A DNA stretch of 64,000 nucleotides from Gyromitra esculenta (Eukaryota; Ascomycota; Pezizomycetes; Pezizales; Discinaceae). Location: the NCBI GenBank assembly GCA_038503075.1, contig JBCAML010000013.1, positions 992,001 through 1,056,000 of the forward strand. Reading direction: 5' to 3'. A program made the translations under genes and the position numbers. This document shows positions 1 to 11,251 of the stretch, one piece after another; positions within the stretch are counted from its first letter, which is position 1; every line of letters begins with the position of its first letter. A model generated the notes under the pieces. It saw nothing but the letters and a program-made list of their open reading frames with translations. It ran no database searches and had not been told where the DNA came from.

Positions 1-2
1 GA

Positions 3-1949
3 AAAAACCGGAGGCTAATATGCCAACAGGCGCTTGACACCTGGATCGAGAGGACTGAGAGGATTATCCAGATGAATCGAATGGCTGATGCCTTTTTTCG
101 ACGGCGCACGCTTCAAGTTATATTCAATCATTGGTCTGAACGTACGGTTGTTTGTATAGAGCAGGAAGCGGCGGCGGAGGACCATGCAGAGTGGAGGCTT
201 ACCGAACAGACGTTCGTCAACTGGCGGCGGCAAGCGCAGATGGCGCCATTGGTAGTGGTTATTAACGAATATGTCAATGATCGGGTCATGAGCAATTTCA
301 TCACACTCTGGCGGGAACGAACGAAGCAAGCGCAATCAGCGGAGGCAACTGCTCGGAGGAAATTACTACAATTTGGACTGAAGACTTGGCGGCTCCGAAT
401 GCGAGAAGAGGTCATTGTAGAGCGAGCGCTGTACAAACAGAAGCTCGGAGCACTACGAAACTGGGTTGTTCAGGCTCGGCTTAACAAATTCTTACGGCAT
501 AAGGCACGACAAACGTGTCATTCTATATTGATACACTGGGCTTTCCGCCGCCTCGAACTAACACAGAAGCTTGAGGAAATAGCTCGCCAGGTAGTCATCC
601 TTCGTAACCGTGGAACGGTAGTCAACCTCTTCGCAGGCTTAAAGCAACGGATTTGGTTTCGCCAGCATGAGGCAGCTGCGGCCACGACGTTTAATTCTGC
701 TCTAGTACTAGGAAAGGCACTGTCTTGTTGGCGTTTAAAGACCCAAAGAATACAATTTATGCGGCAAATGGAGGTGGACGCCACCCGAGTCTATCAAACG
801 CACATAATGAGCAGAGCGCTGGCTTGTTGGCGCCTCAAGACACAGCGAGCCCGGTCTGTACAGCAAATGGAAGTTGACGCTGCAGAGGTTTACCAGACGC
901 GCATAGTGAGCAAAGCACTTGTTCGCTGGCGTCTAAAGGTTGATCTCTGCAAAATGTACGATGACTGGGCAGACGATGCAGTCTACTACTTTACTGTGCG
1001 CAGGACGATGCGTAAGTGGAAAGCAGCTTTTAAGGGCCACCGGAGAGTTAGGTTAAGAGAAGCGTTCCATATACAAGCAAGGAGGACGAAACGGAAACTT
1101 GCTGAGAGAGTGCTGGGGCACTGGATAGCGAAGTTTGACCACCTTCGCCACTTGGAGGATGCTGCGCAAGAATTTAGCGATAGACGGATCGAGGGTGTCG
1201 TGGCGAATTCACTCCAATTATGGCGGCTGCAGGGTGAAGAAATCACCAACCTACAACCGCTAGCTGAGGAATTTAACAGGATGCGCTTACTTCGCACCTA
1301 TTTACAACTCTGGATCGACCACCGGAGCCACATCCACGAAATGAACCAGCACGCTGAAATTATGTATGAATCACAGAGTTTCAGGATCGGGTTGAAATAT
1401 CTCCAGATTTGGGAGACGGCTGGATGGCATCTTAATATTCTGCATATGACTGGGAATAGATTCGAGAGGAAACGTTATAAGAACCTACTCAAGAGCTGGA
1501 AGAATGCTGCCTTAGAGAAGGTACAGAGTAGGATATGGTTGGAAGGCCGGGGTATAGACGACACCATCGATGAAGGCTTTGGGGTGGATTGGATAGAGCC
1601 GTTAGCCGCAGACCAAGCTCCTCCTCCTTCTCGGGGCCAGGAGCCTGCTCGGATTCAAGAACTGGGGCGGAGTATGTTCGGCCAGAGCGTTCGGGGTGGT
1701 CAGGAAACATCGTTGAGGCGGAGCGTATTGGGTCAGAGTATTAGGGGAACACCGGGAAGGGGAAGCTTGTTGCTCCAAACACCAGGTTGGAGAACGACGG
1801 GGAGGAATAGGATATTTTCTAGGACACCTGCGGGGAATCCAATGACGCCGAGGAATGTCATGCAGACGCCTGGGAGCCCGTTGATGAGATTTTCAAATAA
1901 CAGGGGAGGTCAAGGGTTACCAGTAATGGATGAGAGTCGGTACGAATGA
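3..1949 (+). CDS. sfi1: Sfi1-like spindle pole body / centrin-binding protein, 3' part
   Basis: The frame is open from the first bases of the window, so the gene starts off the left edge; the first ATG inside (72) is probably internal. The protein is a run of helical repeats about 33 residues apart, each with the Sfi1 signature of a hydrophobic residue, then Leu-x-x-Trp and Arg/Lys (for example CWRLKTQR, LQLWRLQ, LKSWKNA). In yeast and human Sfi1 these repeats bind centrin/Cdc31 and form the half-bridge filament that permits spindle pole body duplication. About 15 repeats are visible. The last ~130 residues lack repeats and carry several Ser/Thr-Pro sites (SRTPAG, NPMTPRN, MQTPGSP), the kind of Cdk1 sites known to control Sfi1. 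Two adjacent repeats (717-914) are a recent-looking 99-bp tandem duplication. Family assignment is by repeat pattern and is firm; the N-terminus is not visible. Confidence 0.88.
   Translation, partial: KNRRLICQQALDTWIERTERIIQMNRMADAFFRRRTLQVIFNHWSERTVVCIEQEAAAEDHAEWRLTEQTFVNWRRQAQMAPLVVVINEYVNDRVMSNFITLWRERTKQAQSAEATARRKLLQFGLKTWRLRMREEVIVERALYKQKLGALRNWVVQARLNKFLRHKARQTCHSILIHWAFRRLELTQKLEEIARQVVILRNRGTVVNLFAGLKQRIWFRQHEAAAATTFNSALVLGKALSCWRLKTQRIQFMRQMEVDATRVYQTHIMSRALACWRLKTQRARSVQQMEVDAAEVYQTRIVSKALVRWRLKVDLCKMYDDWADDAVYYFTVRRTMRKWKAAFKGHRRVRLREAFHIQARRTKRKLAERVLGHWIAKFDHLRHLEDAAQEFSDRRIEGVVANSLQLWRLQGEEITNLQPLAEEFNRMRLLRTYLQLWIDHRSHIHEMNQHAEIMYESQSFRIGLKYLQIWETAGWHLNILHMTGNRFERKRYKNLLKSWKNAALEKVQSRIWLEGRGIDDTIDEGFGVDWIEPLAADQAPPPSRGQEPARIQELGRSMFGQSVRGGQETSLRRSVLGQSIRGTPGRGSLLLQTPGWRTTGRNRIFSRTPAGNPMTPRNVMQTPGSPLMRFSNNRGGQGLPVMDESRYE
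717..914 (+). repeat. Two-unit 99-bp tandem duplication inside sfi1
   Basis: Units 717-815 and 816-914 encode two 33-residue copies with shared ALxCWRLKTQR and QMEVDA segments followed by VYQT, much more alike than any other pair of repeats in the protein. The unit length equals one centrin-binding repeat, so the duplication adds one repeat in register. Confidence 0.85.
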
Positions 1950-3039
1950 TAGGGGAGCGGGAGTGGTTTTTTTTTTTGGCCATGATGACCTTTTGCGCAC
2001 TCTTTATTTTATTTTATGATCTCATTGTTTTAAAAAGCGGGATGGGAGGGGGTGATTTTTTTTTTCCACGAGCGGGATAGGAGTTTGCGGATGGTCCGTG
2101 GATCTCAATTTTTTTTGGGTTATATCGTTACTCGGGTATCAGTTTTTGTGGTTTTATTCAGCTGGGTCATGATAAGTTTATACCTTTATTTGTGTATTAT
2201 GATTAATTGTAGTGTACTTAGATTGATGGTTATTCGCAACCGAAGGTTAAAATTATGAGGAGGTGGTGGAGGGGAAAGAAAGAAATTCTGGGCCACTCGT
2301 TGATCACGAATCAGTTCATGCAGTGGGTGAGTGATGGCACAACATAAAAAGCAAGATACTCGCGAGTTGACGAAGGCGTTGGAGAGAGAATCACAGGAAA
2401 TCTACAGTCAATGTACTAATAAATTATGCTGTATCAGAGTCACGATGAGGCATCAGACGTGCCAGTATCCAATCCGAAAGTTGAAGGAGAATGGGGCTAG
2501 GTATTTGGACTGGTATATTATCTCTGCCAACCAGCCATTGATTGCTCGAGTAGTTGTGGCGACTCCCTCTTAACTTGACATCTACGAGAGCGAATCTAGC
2601 AGAAAGGAGGTCATCTACATGAAGCACATGTATTGCAGATGGGCAGTGTCTGCTATCACAGGTACGAACTGTGGCTTAGTACATTGGTGTTGTTTGTTTA
2701 CTTATTCTAGATATCTATACCCTAGACGATTGGCTGAGGAGATGGGATGGGGATGGGATGGGGATGGACAACGGTGGAAATGGGAGATGAGATGAAATGA
2801 AGCCAGGCATTGGTCCCATCGCCAGCCAGACCCCACGCCAAGCCCTTATAACACGGCGATGATGCCCAGGGTCTTGAATCCCACCAAATACTCAACTTCA
2901 CCCCAGTGCCAGCATCTCCTCACCCTATATCCCTCTCAACTACCACTGTCTCTATCTCACATGCGCGGTTGCTGGGCTGATTCTATTCAATAGCTTCTAC
3001 TCCCTGCCCCCCCCGTCTTCGTCGTCCAGCGCTGCGTCA
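1950..3039. other. Intergenic: sfi1 3' region and rav1 promoter
   Basis: T-rich tracts follow the sfi1 stop. A short direct repeat of GGATGGGGATGGGAT type lies near 2740-2765, and a C/T-rich stretch lies at 2880-3035 before the rav1 start. Small open frames here (2052-2258, 2331-2573) have no recognisable protein character. Confidence 0.6.
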
Positions 3040-6000
3040 ATGCTACAACCGGGAAAGCCACAGGCGAAGCTGCAGGCCATCTGCACTGCCGAATGGGAGA
3101 GGAAGCGTCTGATTGTGAGCTCACTTACTCACCACCGTCGCTGCCTCTACCATCACAACCACCACCATGTACGAGGGACCACACTAACTACGGGTGGGGT
3201 TATAGGCTTATGTCTCAGGAACAGCACTCGTGATTCTCGCGGATGTCGACAGGCTGCTACAGACCATCTACCATGACGAAGAGCTGTGCGCTGTAGCTAT
3301 CGATGAGACCACCGGGAAACTCGCGGTGTGTACGGGTGGGAAGGTGTTTGTTTACGCACCAAACGGTCGAGGGGAGGGTTTTCTCAAGGTACCTACTAGG
3401 GTTGTCAGGCTGAGTGAGCTTGGGCTACGCTAACTGAGCACAGTGGCTTCTTCAAAGCTCGATTGAGCTTGATCCCTCAGATGGCACCGTTCAATCGCTT
3501 TCTTGGGGCGACACCAATGAACTTCTTGTCGGCAGCACATCACTCACCCTCTGGTTGATCTCACCCTCGGGGGTGAAGTTACTGTGGCGCCGACAGCTCG
3601 CGAGCCCGGCAAAACTCGCGTTGTTCTGCTACGATGCGACTCTATTAGCCTCGGTGGGACAGTACGATCGCCTCGTCAAGGTCTGGCGGCGGCTTTCGAT
3701 CGGGTCGGAGGACGTTCAATTTGACTTTTCATACTTGCCACATCCACGCGCGGTAACAGCGATGCACTGGAGGCGGCCTTTTCATAGGGAGCAGAGTATT
3801 GACAATGTACTGTATACTATTGGAGCGGATGCAGTGCTGAGAGTGTGGGCGCCGGTGTATCCACATGATTTACACCTGTTGCAGCTATGGGCGGTTATTG
3901 ATTTACAGAGCTCAATACCCAGGCCCATCTCCGATCCAGCTAACGGGGAAGAGGCATTAAGCGGACAAGAAAAGTATGTGATGGTAATCGATAGTAGCAT
4001 CGTTGCAGTGGCAGCAGAAACAGCAGTAAATACAGCGAGCGCAGAGGAAAAAGATAGAGAGGTGCTACAACGCCTAATAGAAGTCGCGAATCGAAGTCCA
4101 GAGATCTGTGTAGTGTTTGATGGGCGGGGAAAAATGAGCGCATGGGGATTGGAGAACGTCGGCTGTAAGACACGGAAAACGACAAATGTCTTTAGTATTC
4201 TACACGCAGAGAAGAGCGGACTGGGAGCTGTGTTGGCAGAGGGGGGAGGTGGTGGCTTTGTACAGTTTCATGCGTTTCCAGGTGGCCCAGGTGAGCTCAA
4301 TTCATATAAAAAAAAACTACTTTCATCATCGCAAAAAAACAAAACAATTGCTCATGTTCTCGTGCTTTGCTAGGTTTAACCATTCTCGCCCACGTCTTCG
4401 ACGGGCGAATATGTTGGTTCAACTCCCGAATAGACCGCTTGCTAGACCCTTCGCCTAGAGCAAAGCGGTTAGAGCTCGTAGGGGTATTATCGGGCCACTC
4501 GAAACCCATCGAGACTCTAGTTCGGACTGCCGATGGCAAGGCGATGTTGACGCTGACGCGTGACAATGAGCATATTGTTTGGACACAGTCGCGGGCGGAT
4601 AATGTTAATCTTGTTAGGCAAAGCTCTTTGTCACCAGGGGAGCATGTGCATAGGGCTGTGGTTTTGGACGGTGGTACGTGCTTTATCTCTCCAGATTTTT
4701 GGACTTTTACTGAGACCCACCCCGTGGCATAGGTAATTCCGTCATGACGCTGCATTACAAATATGTAGTACTGTGGAACACATCACGACAAGTAGCGACA
4801 GAGGTCGCACGCTTGCCATTCAGCTGCTCTGGTAAAATGCTTTGCCTTCTGCTCCTACCAGAGGCCGAAGATGGCTTAAAGCGAGTACACGTCGTTGCCC
4901 TGAGCTCAGAAATGAGAGGTATTGCATGGGAGATTGGATTCCCTCGAGCGCAAGCCAGTAAACTCGCAAACGGCTCATCGTCAACTCCGTATCTACGCGA
5001 ATTCACGAAATTCACACTAGATCAGAAACATGACCTGCTTATGATCCTTCCTGTTGACCCAGTTGGCTGGAATGCTACTTTATCGGGCACACTGGATACA
5101 TTTTCCCGCGAGGTGGCTGTCACAGTGAATTCATGTGGCCTGCTCAAATCGTGGACAGCAAAGATAACCCGAGAGGAGAAGGGCTCTGAATCATCTCTGC
5201 GCTGGCTAGCTACGTCGACGGTGGACACGGGCATCCCAAATCCATCCGTCGTAAAGGGAAACAGCATACGCAAGATTGCACTAGTCAACGCCGATCGAAG
5301 CGAACTAACCATCTGGGACTCTCGTTCTTCCCAGCTTGAATACCGCCAACATTTCGAGTCCCAAGACGTGATTCGTGACCTTGATTGGACCTCCACACCT
5401 GATTCACAAAGCATCCTCGCCGTCGGTTTCCCACACCGGGTCCTGTTGATGTGTCAACTTCGTTATGACTACCTTAATGCTGGGCCCGCATGGGCGCCAT
5501 TCCGAGAGGTGAGGATCAGGGAAGTAACGCCACACCCGATCGGCGATTCGCTGTGGTTGAGTAATGGGGGCCTGGTGATCGGCGCCGGAAACCAACTTTT
5601 TGTGTTTTCGCGTAAGATCAAACATAGGGACGATTTATTCAAGACGCTACAGCTATCGAGTCATAAGGCGAGGTTAGATGATATTTTTGAAATCGTAAGT
5701 CATTTGAATGGACCAGTGCCGGTGTATCATCCACAATTTCTCCAGCAGTGTATCCTAGCCGGCAAGCACGCGATTGTGGAAGAAGTATTGGTCCGGCTTC
5801 ACAAGGAGCTTCGCAGTTTCCATGAGGAGATCCCGCTAGACACCTTTCTCGACATCCCGGCTGAGCGGTTTCTTGAGAGCGGGGAGGCTGTAGGGCAAAC
5901 GATGCGGAAACAGAAGTTTAGTGGGTTTTTCAATTACACTGAGGATGAGGAGGAGTTCACGACCTTTGATGAGACGCTTGCGGCGAGTTTATGCGAGCTA

Positions 6001-7438
6001 CTACAGAAGATTGCGATCCCCCATCTGACGGGGACCGAGCAGATCATGTTGGCGGGGATCGTCGAGTGCGCTGCGCAGGTGAAATTACACAGACGCTCAA
6101 TCGACGAGAATGGCGCGAGGTATATGTTATTTTTTCGTCAGCAGGGGTTGAGGAGGGATAAACCGACAATCGATACGCCATTTCGAGAGGTGGTTTGGGC
6201 GTTCCATTCTGCGTCACAGGAGATTCTGGTGGACCTCGTGAATCGGAATGCGCAGAACCGGATGCTCTGGGTGCAGGCCAGAGAATCTGGCATCTTCATG
6301 TGGCTCCGGGATGCAGATGCAGTGAAGAGGCAGTTTGAAGTTGTCGCTAGAAATGCGTACACACGCACTGACGAGAAGAATCCGATCGACTGTAGTTTGC
6401 ATTATCTGGCACTGAAGAAGAAGGGGGTGTTGCTGGGGTTGTGGAGGATGGCTAGTTGGAACAGGGAGCAGGGATCAACAATGAGGTTCTTGGGGAACGA
6501 TTTTCGGGATGGACGGTGGAAGACGGCGGCATTGAAAAATGCGTACGCATTGTTGGGGAAACATCGATTTGGTGAGTTTTTTGTCCTGTGATCCTTCGGG
6601 GAAATCAATCATTGGCCTTATTTTTTGTGGAAATGATTATATGTGCACATTTTTAGTTCTCGCTGCTAATTAGTAGTAGAATACGCTGCTGCGTTCTTCC
6701 TACTTGCCGATAGCTTGAAGGATGCTGTCAATGTTTGCTTCAATCAAATGAAGGATATGCAACTTGCCGTTGCCATTGCACGGGTCTATGAGGGTGACGA
6801 TGGACCGGTATTGAAGTCGCTTTTGGAAGACCGCATTCTACCACTCGCGACGAAGGAAGGGAATCACTGGCTTGCAACGTGGGCATTCTGGATGTTGAGG
6901 AAGAAGGATAAAGCTGTGCAATCTCTACTAGTTCGTTTCCCAGATACCCTCGTACTTATTTCATAGAAACCTCTAACATAAACAGTCCCCTCTCCCATCC
7001 CTCATGACAACCACTCACGTCCATATCGAGAGTCGCTCCTTCACAGCCGATGACCCTGCACTCGTGATCCTCTACAAGCAAATCCGCGAGAAAACGCTCC
7101 AAACCCTCCGTGGCGCAGCCAAGATCTCACCAGAGGCAGAAAGCCAGTTTGTACTGCACACAGCAAGATTGTACGACCGTATGGGCTGCGATCTACTCGC
7201 GTTGGATCTAGTGATGAATTGGGACTTTTTACCGCCCAACCGGGATGCTGTGAAGCCGCTGATACAGATCGATCCGCGCCGACACCACGTCCGGAGGAGG
7301 AGTTCCATCACGGTTGCTGATTTGCCGCCGCCGCCGCAGCAGGCGGGTGAGAAGCAGCAGGCGTTTAATATGGCAACGGGGTTGGTGAAACCGCCAGTTT
7401 CGGTGTTTGAGGAGCCGGACATGAGCTGGGCTTTCTGA
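3040..7438 (+). CDS. rav1: RAVE complex subunit Rav1 (V-ATPase assembly), seven exons
   Basis: Exons chosen: 3040-3114, 3206-3388, 3444-4290, 4374-4673, 4733-6571, 6680-6930, 6986-7438, giving 1,315 residues, the usual size for fungal Rav1. Rav1/DMXL proteins are the scaffold of the RAVE complex (with Rav2 and Skp1), which reassembles the V1 and V0 sectors of the vacuolar and endosomal H+-ATPase after glucose signals. The N-terminal ~550 residues are WD-type beta-propeller sequence (SLTLWLIS, LVKVWRR, ADAVLRVWAP). From about residue 555 to 1170 comes the family's conserved Rav1p_C block, including FNYTEDEEEFTTFDETLA, AIPHLTGTEQIMLAGIVE and LHYLALKKKGVLLGLWRM. A helical tail with LYDRMGCDLLALDLV follows. 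All introns are 54-108 bp with GT..AG ends, and each junction restores conserved sequence. The start matches the conserved family beginning (GKPQAKLQAI). The fourth-to-last junction gives HRFEYAAAFFLLADS. Confidence 0.95.
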
Positions 7439-8286
7439 GAGGGTGTGTGCGTGAGAGGAAGGATAGATATATTGAGCTTTATGTTATTGTTTCTTTTTAT
7501 TGAGGATTGGTAGAGGGGCGTTTAAAAATAAAGTGGCCTTTTTATTGAGGGTTTTGGTTGTTTTGTTTTTTTGGCTTGTGATTAGTGTGGGTCAACCAAG
7601 TTGGTGCGGTATAGAGATTTCTCAACCCCACTACTCCACGTCCCACTTCAACTACACCCTTTGGTAGAGTATCTTCTAATAGTGACATCCTACCCGGAAT
7701 ATAATATAGATCCTCATCTCAAAACGTAGACAGGGAGTACACACTTGTCTGTACAAATCTAGCAACTAGAATTATATGTACTAACCACATACGCTAGGCC
7801 ACAACTAAATACTCAACCTATTATTCACACTATACCCTTACAAAAACATCCCAGATTCCAAACCCTAAATCTAGTCTAAACCCACGTCTAGGTGTAGAAG
7901 CCCACCAAAACAATACTCAACTAAACACTAAATCGAGTGATACCCAATGACCCCCACCTCACCACAACCAAACCAACCAATGATAAAAAAAATCCGTCAA
8001 TTATCCAACGCCAAAAAAAAAAGCAGATACTTATACAAATTCCCCCCTTCACTCAAAAAATGGAAGTACCGCCCATCCAATTTCCTTTTTTTCCCTAGGT
8101 GTTCAATGTACTGCAATATACAAAAAAATACACCACATCCTAACCCATCCCATCTTCATCTCCTCTACAAGCATACCCATCATAATAAAAAACAAAACTT
8201 TTGGTAACCCTCCTCCCCCTCCCCCTCTCTCAAATTTACACACACGCTACTCATACAAAACCCCATACCCCATACAGTTCCCTCAT
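7439..8286. other. Intergenic between convergent rav1 and naf1
   Basis: This is the 3' region of two converging genes. It is rich in A/C on the plus strand (many short A runs and CCCC runs from 7850 to 8280, which read as T/G-rich on the minus strand, downstream of naf1). I see no gene here. Confidence 0.6.
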
Positions 8287-10779
8287 CTACTGAGGAGGGT
8301 GATTAGGAGCGTTCGGGGAATTCCGCATCTGGTTACTCATTGACACTAAATTCTGCAAAGCCTTGAATGCCGCCTCATTATCCCGTTGCCCCTGCCCTCC
8401 CTGAGGTGCTGGCGGACTCCAATTAAAATCATTCCTCGCCGGCGGCGCAGGCATACTTTGTTGCTGTTGCGGTCCACCGCGGAAGAAGGCAGGGTTGACG
8501 TGTGCGCCCTGTGGTAGAGTTGGGAATTGATTACCTGGTGATCCGGTTTGATTACTTGGGTAAAAATTGGGTTGAGATTGGGGTGTGTATTGCTGGTATG
8601 ATGGCTGCTGTTGCTGGTAGGCGGGGAACTGGGGGAACTGGGGGAGGTTTGAAGGGGGGGACCATTGTTGCTGTTGCTGTTGCTGTTGCTGGTGGTGCTG
8701 GTAGGGCTGGAATTGCTGGTTTTGGAATTGATGCGGAGATGACTGGTATCCTCCCTGTTGGTACGGCGGCGAGGAATAGGTCGACTGAGATTCCCCAGAT
8801 TGCTGGCTATAGTTTTGGTGACGTTGTTGGTAAGTAGATTGCGATGGGCGTTCCTCTCGGTCTTGATAATCCCCACGGACTTGGTCTCCATCTTTATCAC
8901 GTTTTCGAAATTCATGGTTATCCCTTCCTCTCCCGCCTTTCTGCCCACCTCTCCCTCGGTTTTTCCCACCCCGATCATTCCGACTCCCACGATGGTGCCC
9001 CCTGTCACCCCGATTCCCACCACCACTATGGTTATTCATAGGTGGCAGCGGAGGAGGCCCGTCCATTAATTCGGCCAGATTTGCAGGTCTCGTCAACGGA
9101 GTATACAGTTCTTCCGTTTCCCTTATGGTTGGGGTTTGATTACGGGCCGCACCATTGCCACCACCGACGCCACCGCGGCCGCGACCACCCCGGACACCCC
9201 CAGCCTGAGCTGCTCGGGCATATTTCCGCTGTCGTTTATATTCGGCCTCCGCTTCGTCGTCACTGAATTCCCGTTCGGCCTCACCAACCTCCTCGTCAAA
9301 GATATTACTCGCATCACTGCCCTTGATCCCCTTGAGTGCCTGCGTGAACACGTAGTCACTGTGCTGTGGGACGTAGAAGACCTTCTGACCAACGCTTGCG
9401 CCAGTTTCAGAGATTTCCTCGGGGGTGTTGAAGCGGACGGTGTACAACGGCTCCTCAACACGTCCGAAGGTATCGGCCACTACGCCAACGATAGTGCGAT
9501 CCTCGAAACATAGGAGGGAGCCTTCGTTAAGTACTTGATGGTCGCCAGAGACGAAAGCTTTAATGAGGACCATGGTGCCAACGATGGTTTCGATTGCACC
9601 AAGCAGTTCGATCTTCATTTCGGGGGTGATGGCGATGCTGGGGCGAGGGATAGGGACGGCCTCTTCAGGGATTTCGTTTTTAGTTTTGAGGGGCCCCTGA
9701 AAGCCTTCTTTGCGAGAGTCCTCGTCGTCGCCACCGTCTTCACGCATAAGGAGTTTGGCAAGTTGCTCGTGGTCCATTAAAGGGTAGTCGTCATCAGAAC
9801 CAGCACCGGAGTCCAACTCGGAGTCTTCGGAGTCTTCGGAGGTGGAGTCGGAGTCTTCGGAATCGAGTTGCCATTCAGCCTCTGCGATATTTTTGTTTGC
9901 TTCCCCGGCGGCGATGAAGTCTGGGTCAAGAGGGTCTTTTTGGGGAGAGACTTTCTCAATCATGCCAGCAGTGCCCTCCTCTTTCTCTTTTTCCATTTTC
10001 TCTCTCGCGCCAGCAGTGCGTTCCTCTTCCTCTTTTTCCATTTTCTCTCTCGCGCCAGCAATGCCTTCCTCTTCCTCTTCTTCCATTTTCTCTCTCACAC
10101 CAGCAGTGCCCTCCTCCGCCTCTTCTTCATCCATTTTCTCCATCATGTCAGTAGCACCCTCTCCGTCTTCTTCTTCCACCCTGTCCGTCATATCCGTGTC
10201 CATAGCTTCGGGTTCCGGCTTTACTGAGACTTTGTCAATGGCCATTTTCTGTGGGGGCTGATCCTGAATGGCAAACAGAAAATCTTCGGCAGTCAGTTTC
10301 CCATCAAGCGACTTTTCGAGTGTGTCTTGTTCAGTGATCAGTTTCGGGATGAATGATCTCTCGGATGCGTCTTCTTCAATCTTTGGGACTGGTCGAGAGC
10401 GCACAGCGGGTAGAGCACCGCTCATCGCGGAGGGTTGAGGAGGAGGATGGCCAGTGGAGAGAGGGTCGCTGATCAAGAAGAGACCTGGAATGCTGCTGAT
10501 TGAGCTCGCCCGTGCTTCTGAGGACTCTGGTGATGGTTTCTCGGTGATGGTAGTGTTGAGGGAGGGGACTGGCTCGGCAACTGAGTGTTTAGTGGTACCG
10601 CTGTCTTCATCCTGGCCGTAGAGTTCGGCGTCTGCTTCAGCGTCGAGCTGGAAGGACATTGTTGTAGGAGTAGCGGCGATTGGGGTGCTACTTGTGGAGA
10701 GAGCAGATTCCTCGAGACGGAGTTTTGCGGTGGGATCAGAGGGAGAGATCTCCATTGCGGGGAGAATCACCAATTGCAC
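8287..10779 (-). CDS. naf1: H/ACA snoRNP assembly factor Naf1
   Basis: A single exon encodes 830 residues. The central part (about residues 380-540) is a Gar1/Naf1 RNA-binding-type core: IETIVGTMVLIKAFVSG, LNEGSLLCFEDRTIVGVVAD, FGRVEEPLYTVRF, and VGQKVFYVPQHSDYVFTQAL. Naf1 binds dyskerin/Cbf5 in the nucleus during early assembly of H/ACA RNPs and is later replaced by Gar1. The N-terminal half is acidic and contains a 15-residue tandem repeat (GTAGxREKMEEEEEE type). After the core come Arg/Gly-rich boxes (GVRGGRGRGG, KNRGRGGQKGGRGR) and a long Gln/Pro-rich tail with a Q9 tract, typical of fungal Naf1. An alternative start eight codons in (10755, MEISPSD) is equally plausible. It is divergent from alg9, with 472 bp between the starts. 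Confidence 0.92.
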   Translation of the reverse strand: MQLVILPAMEISPSDPTAKLRLEESALSTSSTPIAATPTTMSFQLDAEADAELYGQDEDSGTTKHSVAEPVPSLNTTITEKPSPESSEARASSISSIPGLFLISDPLSTGHPPPQPSAMSGALPAVRSRPVPKIEEDASERSFIPKLITEQDTLEKSLDGKLTAEDFLFAIQDQPPQKMAIDKVSVKPEPEAMDTDMTDRVEEEDGEGATDMMEKMDEEEAEEGTAGVREKMEEEEEEGIAGAREKMEKEEEERTAGAREKMEKEKEEGTAGMIEKVSPQKDPLDPDFIAAGEANKNIAEAEWQLDSEDSDSTSEDSEDSELDSGAGSDDDYPLMDHEQLAKLLMREDGGDDEDSRKEGFQGPLKTKNEIPEEAVPIPRPSIAITPEMKIELLGAIETIVGTMVLIKAFVSGDHQVLNEGSLLCFEDRTIVGVVADTFGRVEEPLYTVRFNTPEEISETGASVGQKVFYVPQHSDYVFTQALKGIKGSDASNIFDEEVGEAEREFSDDEAEAEYKRQRKYARAAQAGGVRGGRGRGGVGGGNGAARNQTPTIRETEELYTPLTRPANLAELMDGPPPLPPMNNHSGGGNRGDRGHHRGSRNDRGGKNRGRGGQKGGRGRDNHEFRKRDKDGDQVRGDYQDREERPSQSTYQQRHQNYSQQSGESQSTYSSPPYQQGGYQSSPHQFQNQQFQPYQHHQQQQQQQQQWSPPSNLPQFPQFPAYQQQQPSYQQYTPQSQPNFYPSNQTGSPGNQFPTLPQGAHVNPAFFRGGPQQQQSMPAPPARNDFNWSPPAPQGGQGQRDNEAAFKALQNLVSMSNQMRNSPNAPNHPPQ
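9955..10145 (-). repeat. naf1: 45-bp coding minisatellite in naf1 (acidic repeat)
   Basis: Four imperfect tandem units encode 15-16 residues each: MDEEEAEEGTAGVREK, MEEEEEEGIAGAREK, MEKEEEERTAGAREK, MEKEKEEGTAGMIEK. On the plus strand it is seen as repeated blocks containing CCATTTTCTCTCTCGCGCC. The length is likely polymorphic. Confidence 0.85.
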
Positions 10780-11251
10780 GAGGAGAGATGAAGCAATTGG
10801 ACAGGCCCGATGGGTGTTGTGGGGGGGAGGGGGGAGAAGTGAGTTGGAGGGTGGAGGAGGAGGAGGAGGTGGTGGTGGTGGTGGTGGAGATGATGGGAGC
10901 AGTGAAGATTCCCACGGCAGTTACACAGAAACCCCACAGCAAGTCTTGGCCCGTCTCGCGGACGAACAACAACATCTGCGCTTCTGCATTAACTGCCTGG
11001 CGATGCTGTGATGGCTGTGATATGGACGTGATATAGACATGGCCATAGATATAGACATGGAGATATCCCACAGACTGCCAGTGCGGGTGTCTGGCTGCTG
11101 TCTGTGATGGCACTCTTCAACTGCAGTGACCTCTCGAGCCCAGCCTGCTATCCTCTCACATTCACATTCACATTCACACATTCACACACTCACCCTCTAC
11201 ACCCTCCACACCTCTCTCTACACCTAGATACACACACACACACACACAGCA
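10780..11251. promoter_or_regulatory. Shared upstream region of naf1 (minus) and alg9 (plus)
   Basis: It contains a GGA/GGT trinucleotide tract (10845-10890). A run of CA dinucleotides and CTCTACAC-type pyrimidine-rich sequence (11160-11250) lies just before the alg9 start. No clear TATA box was recognised. The two genes start head-to-head, so this 472-bp stretch must hold both promoters. Confidence 0.5.

Noticed and set aside
2052..2573. Two small frames between sfi1 and rav1
   Set aside because: They arise from T-rich 3' sequence and random open stretches; no homology recognised.
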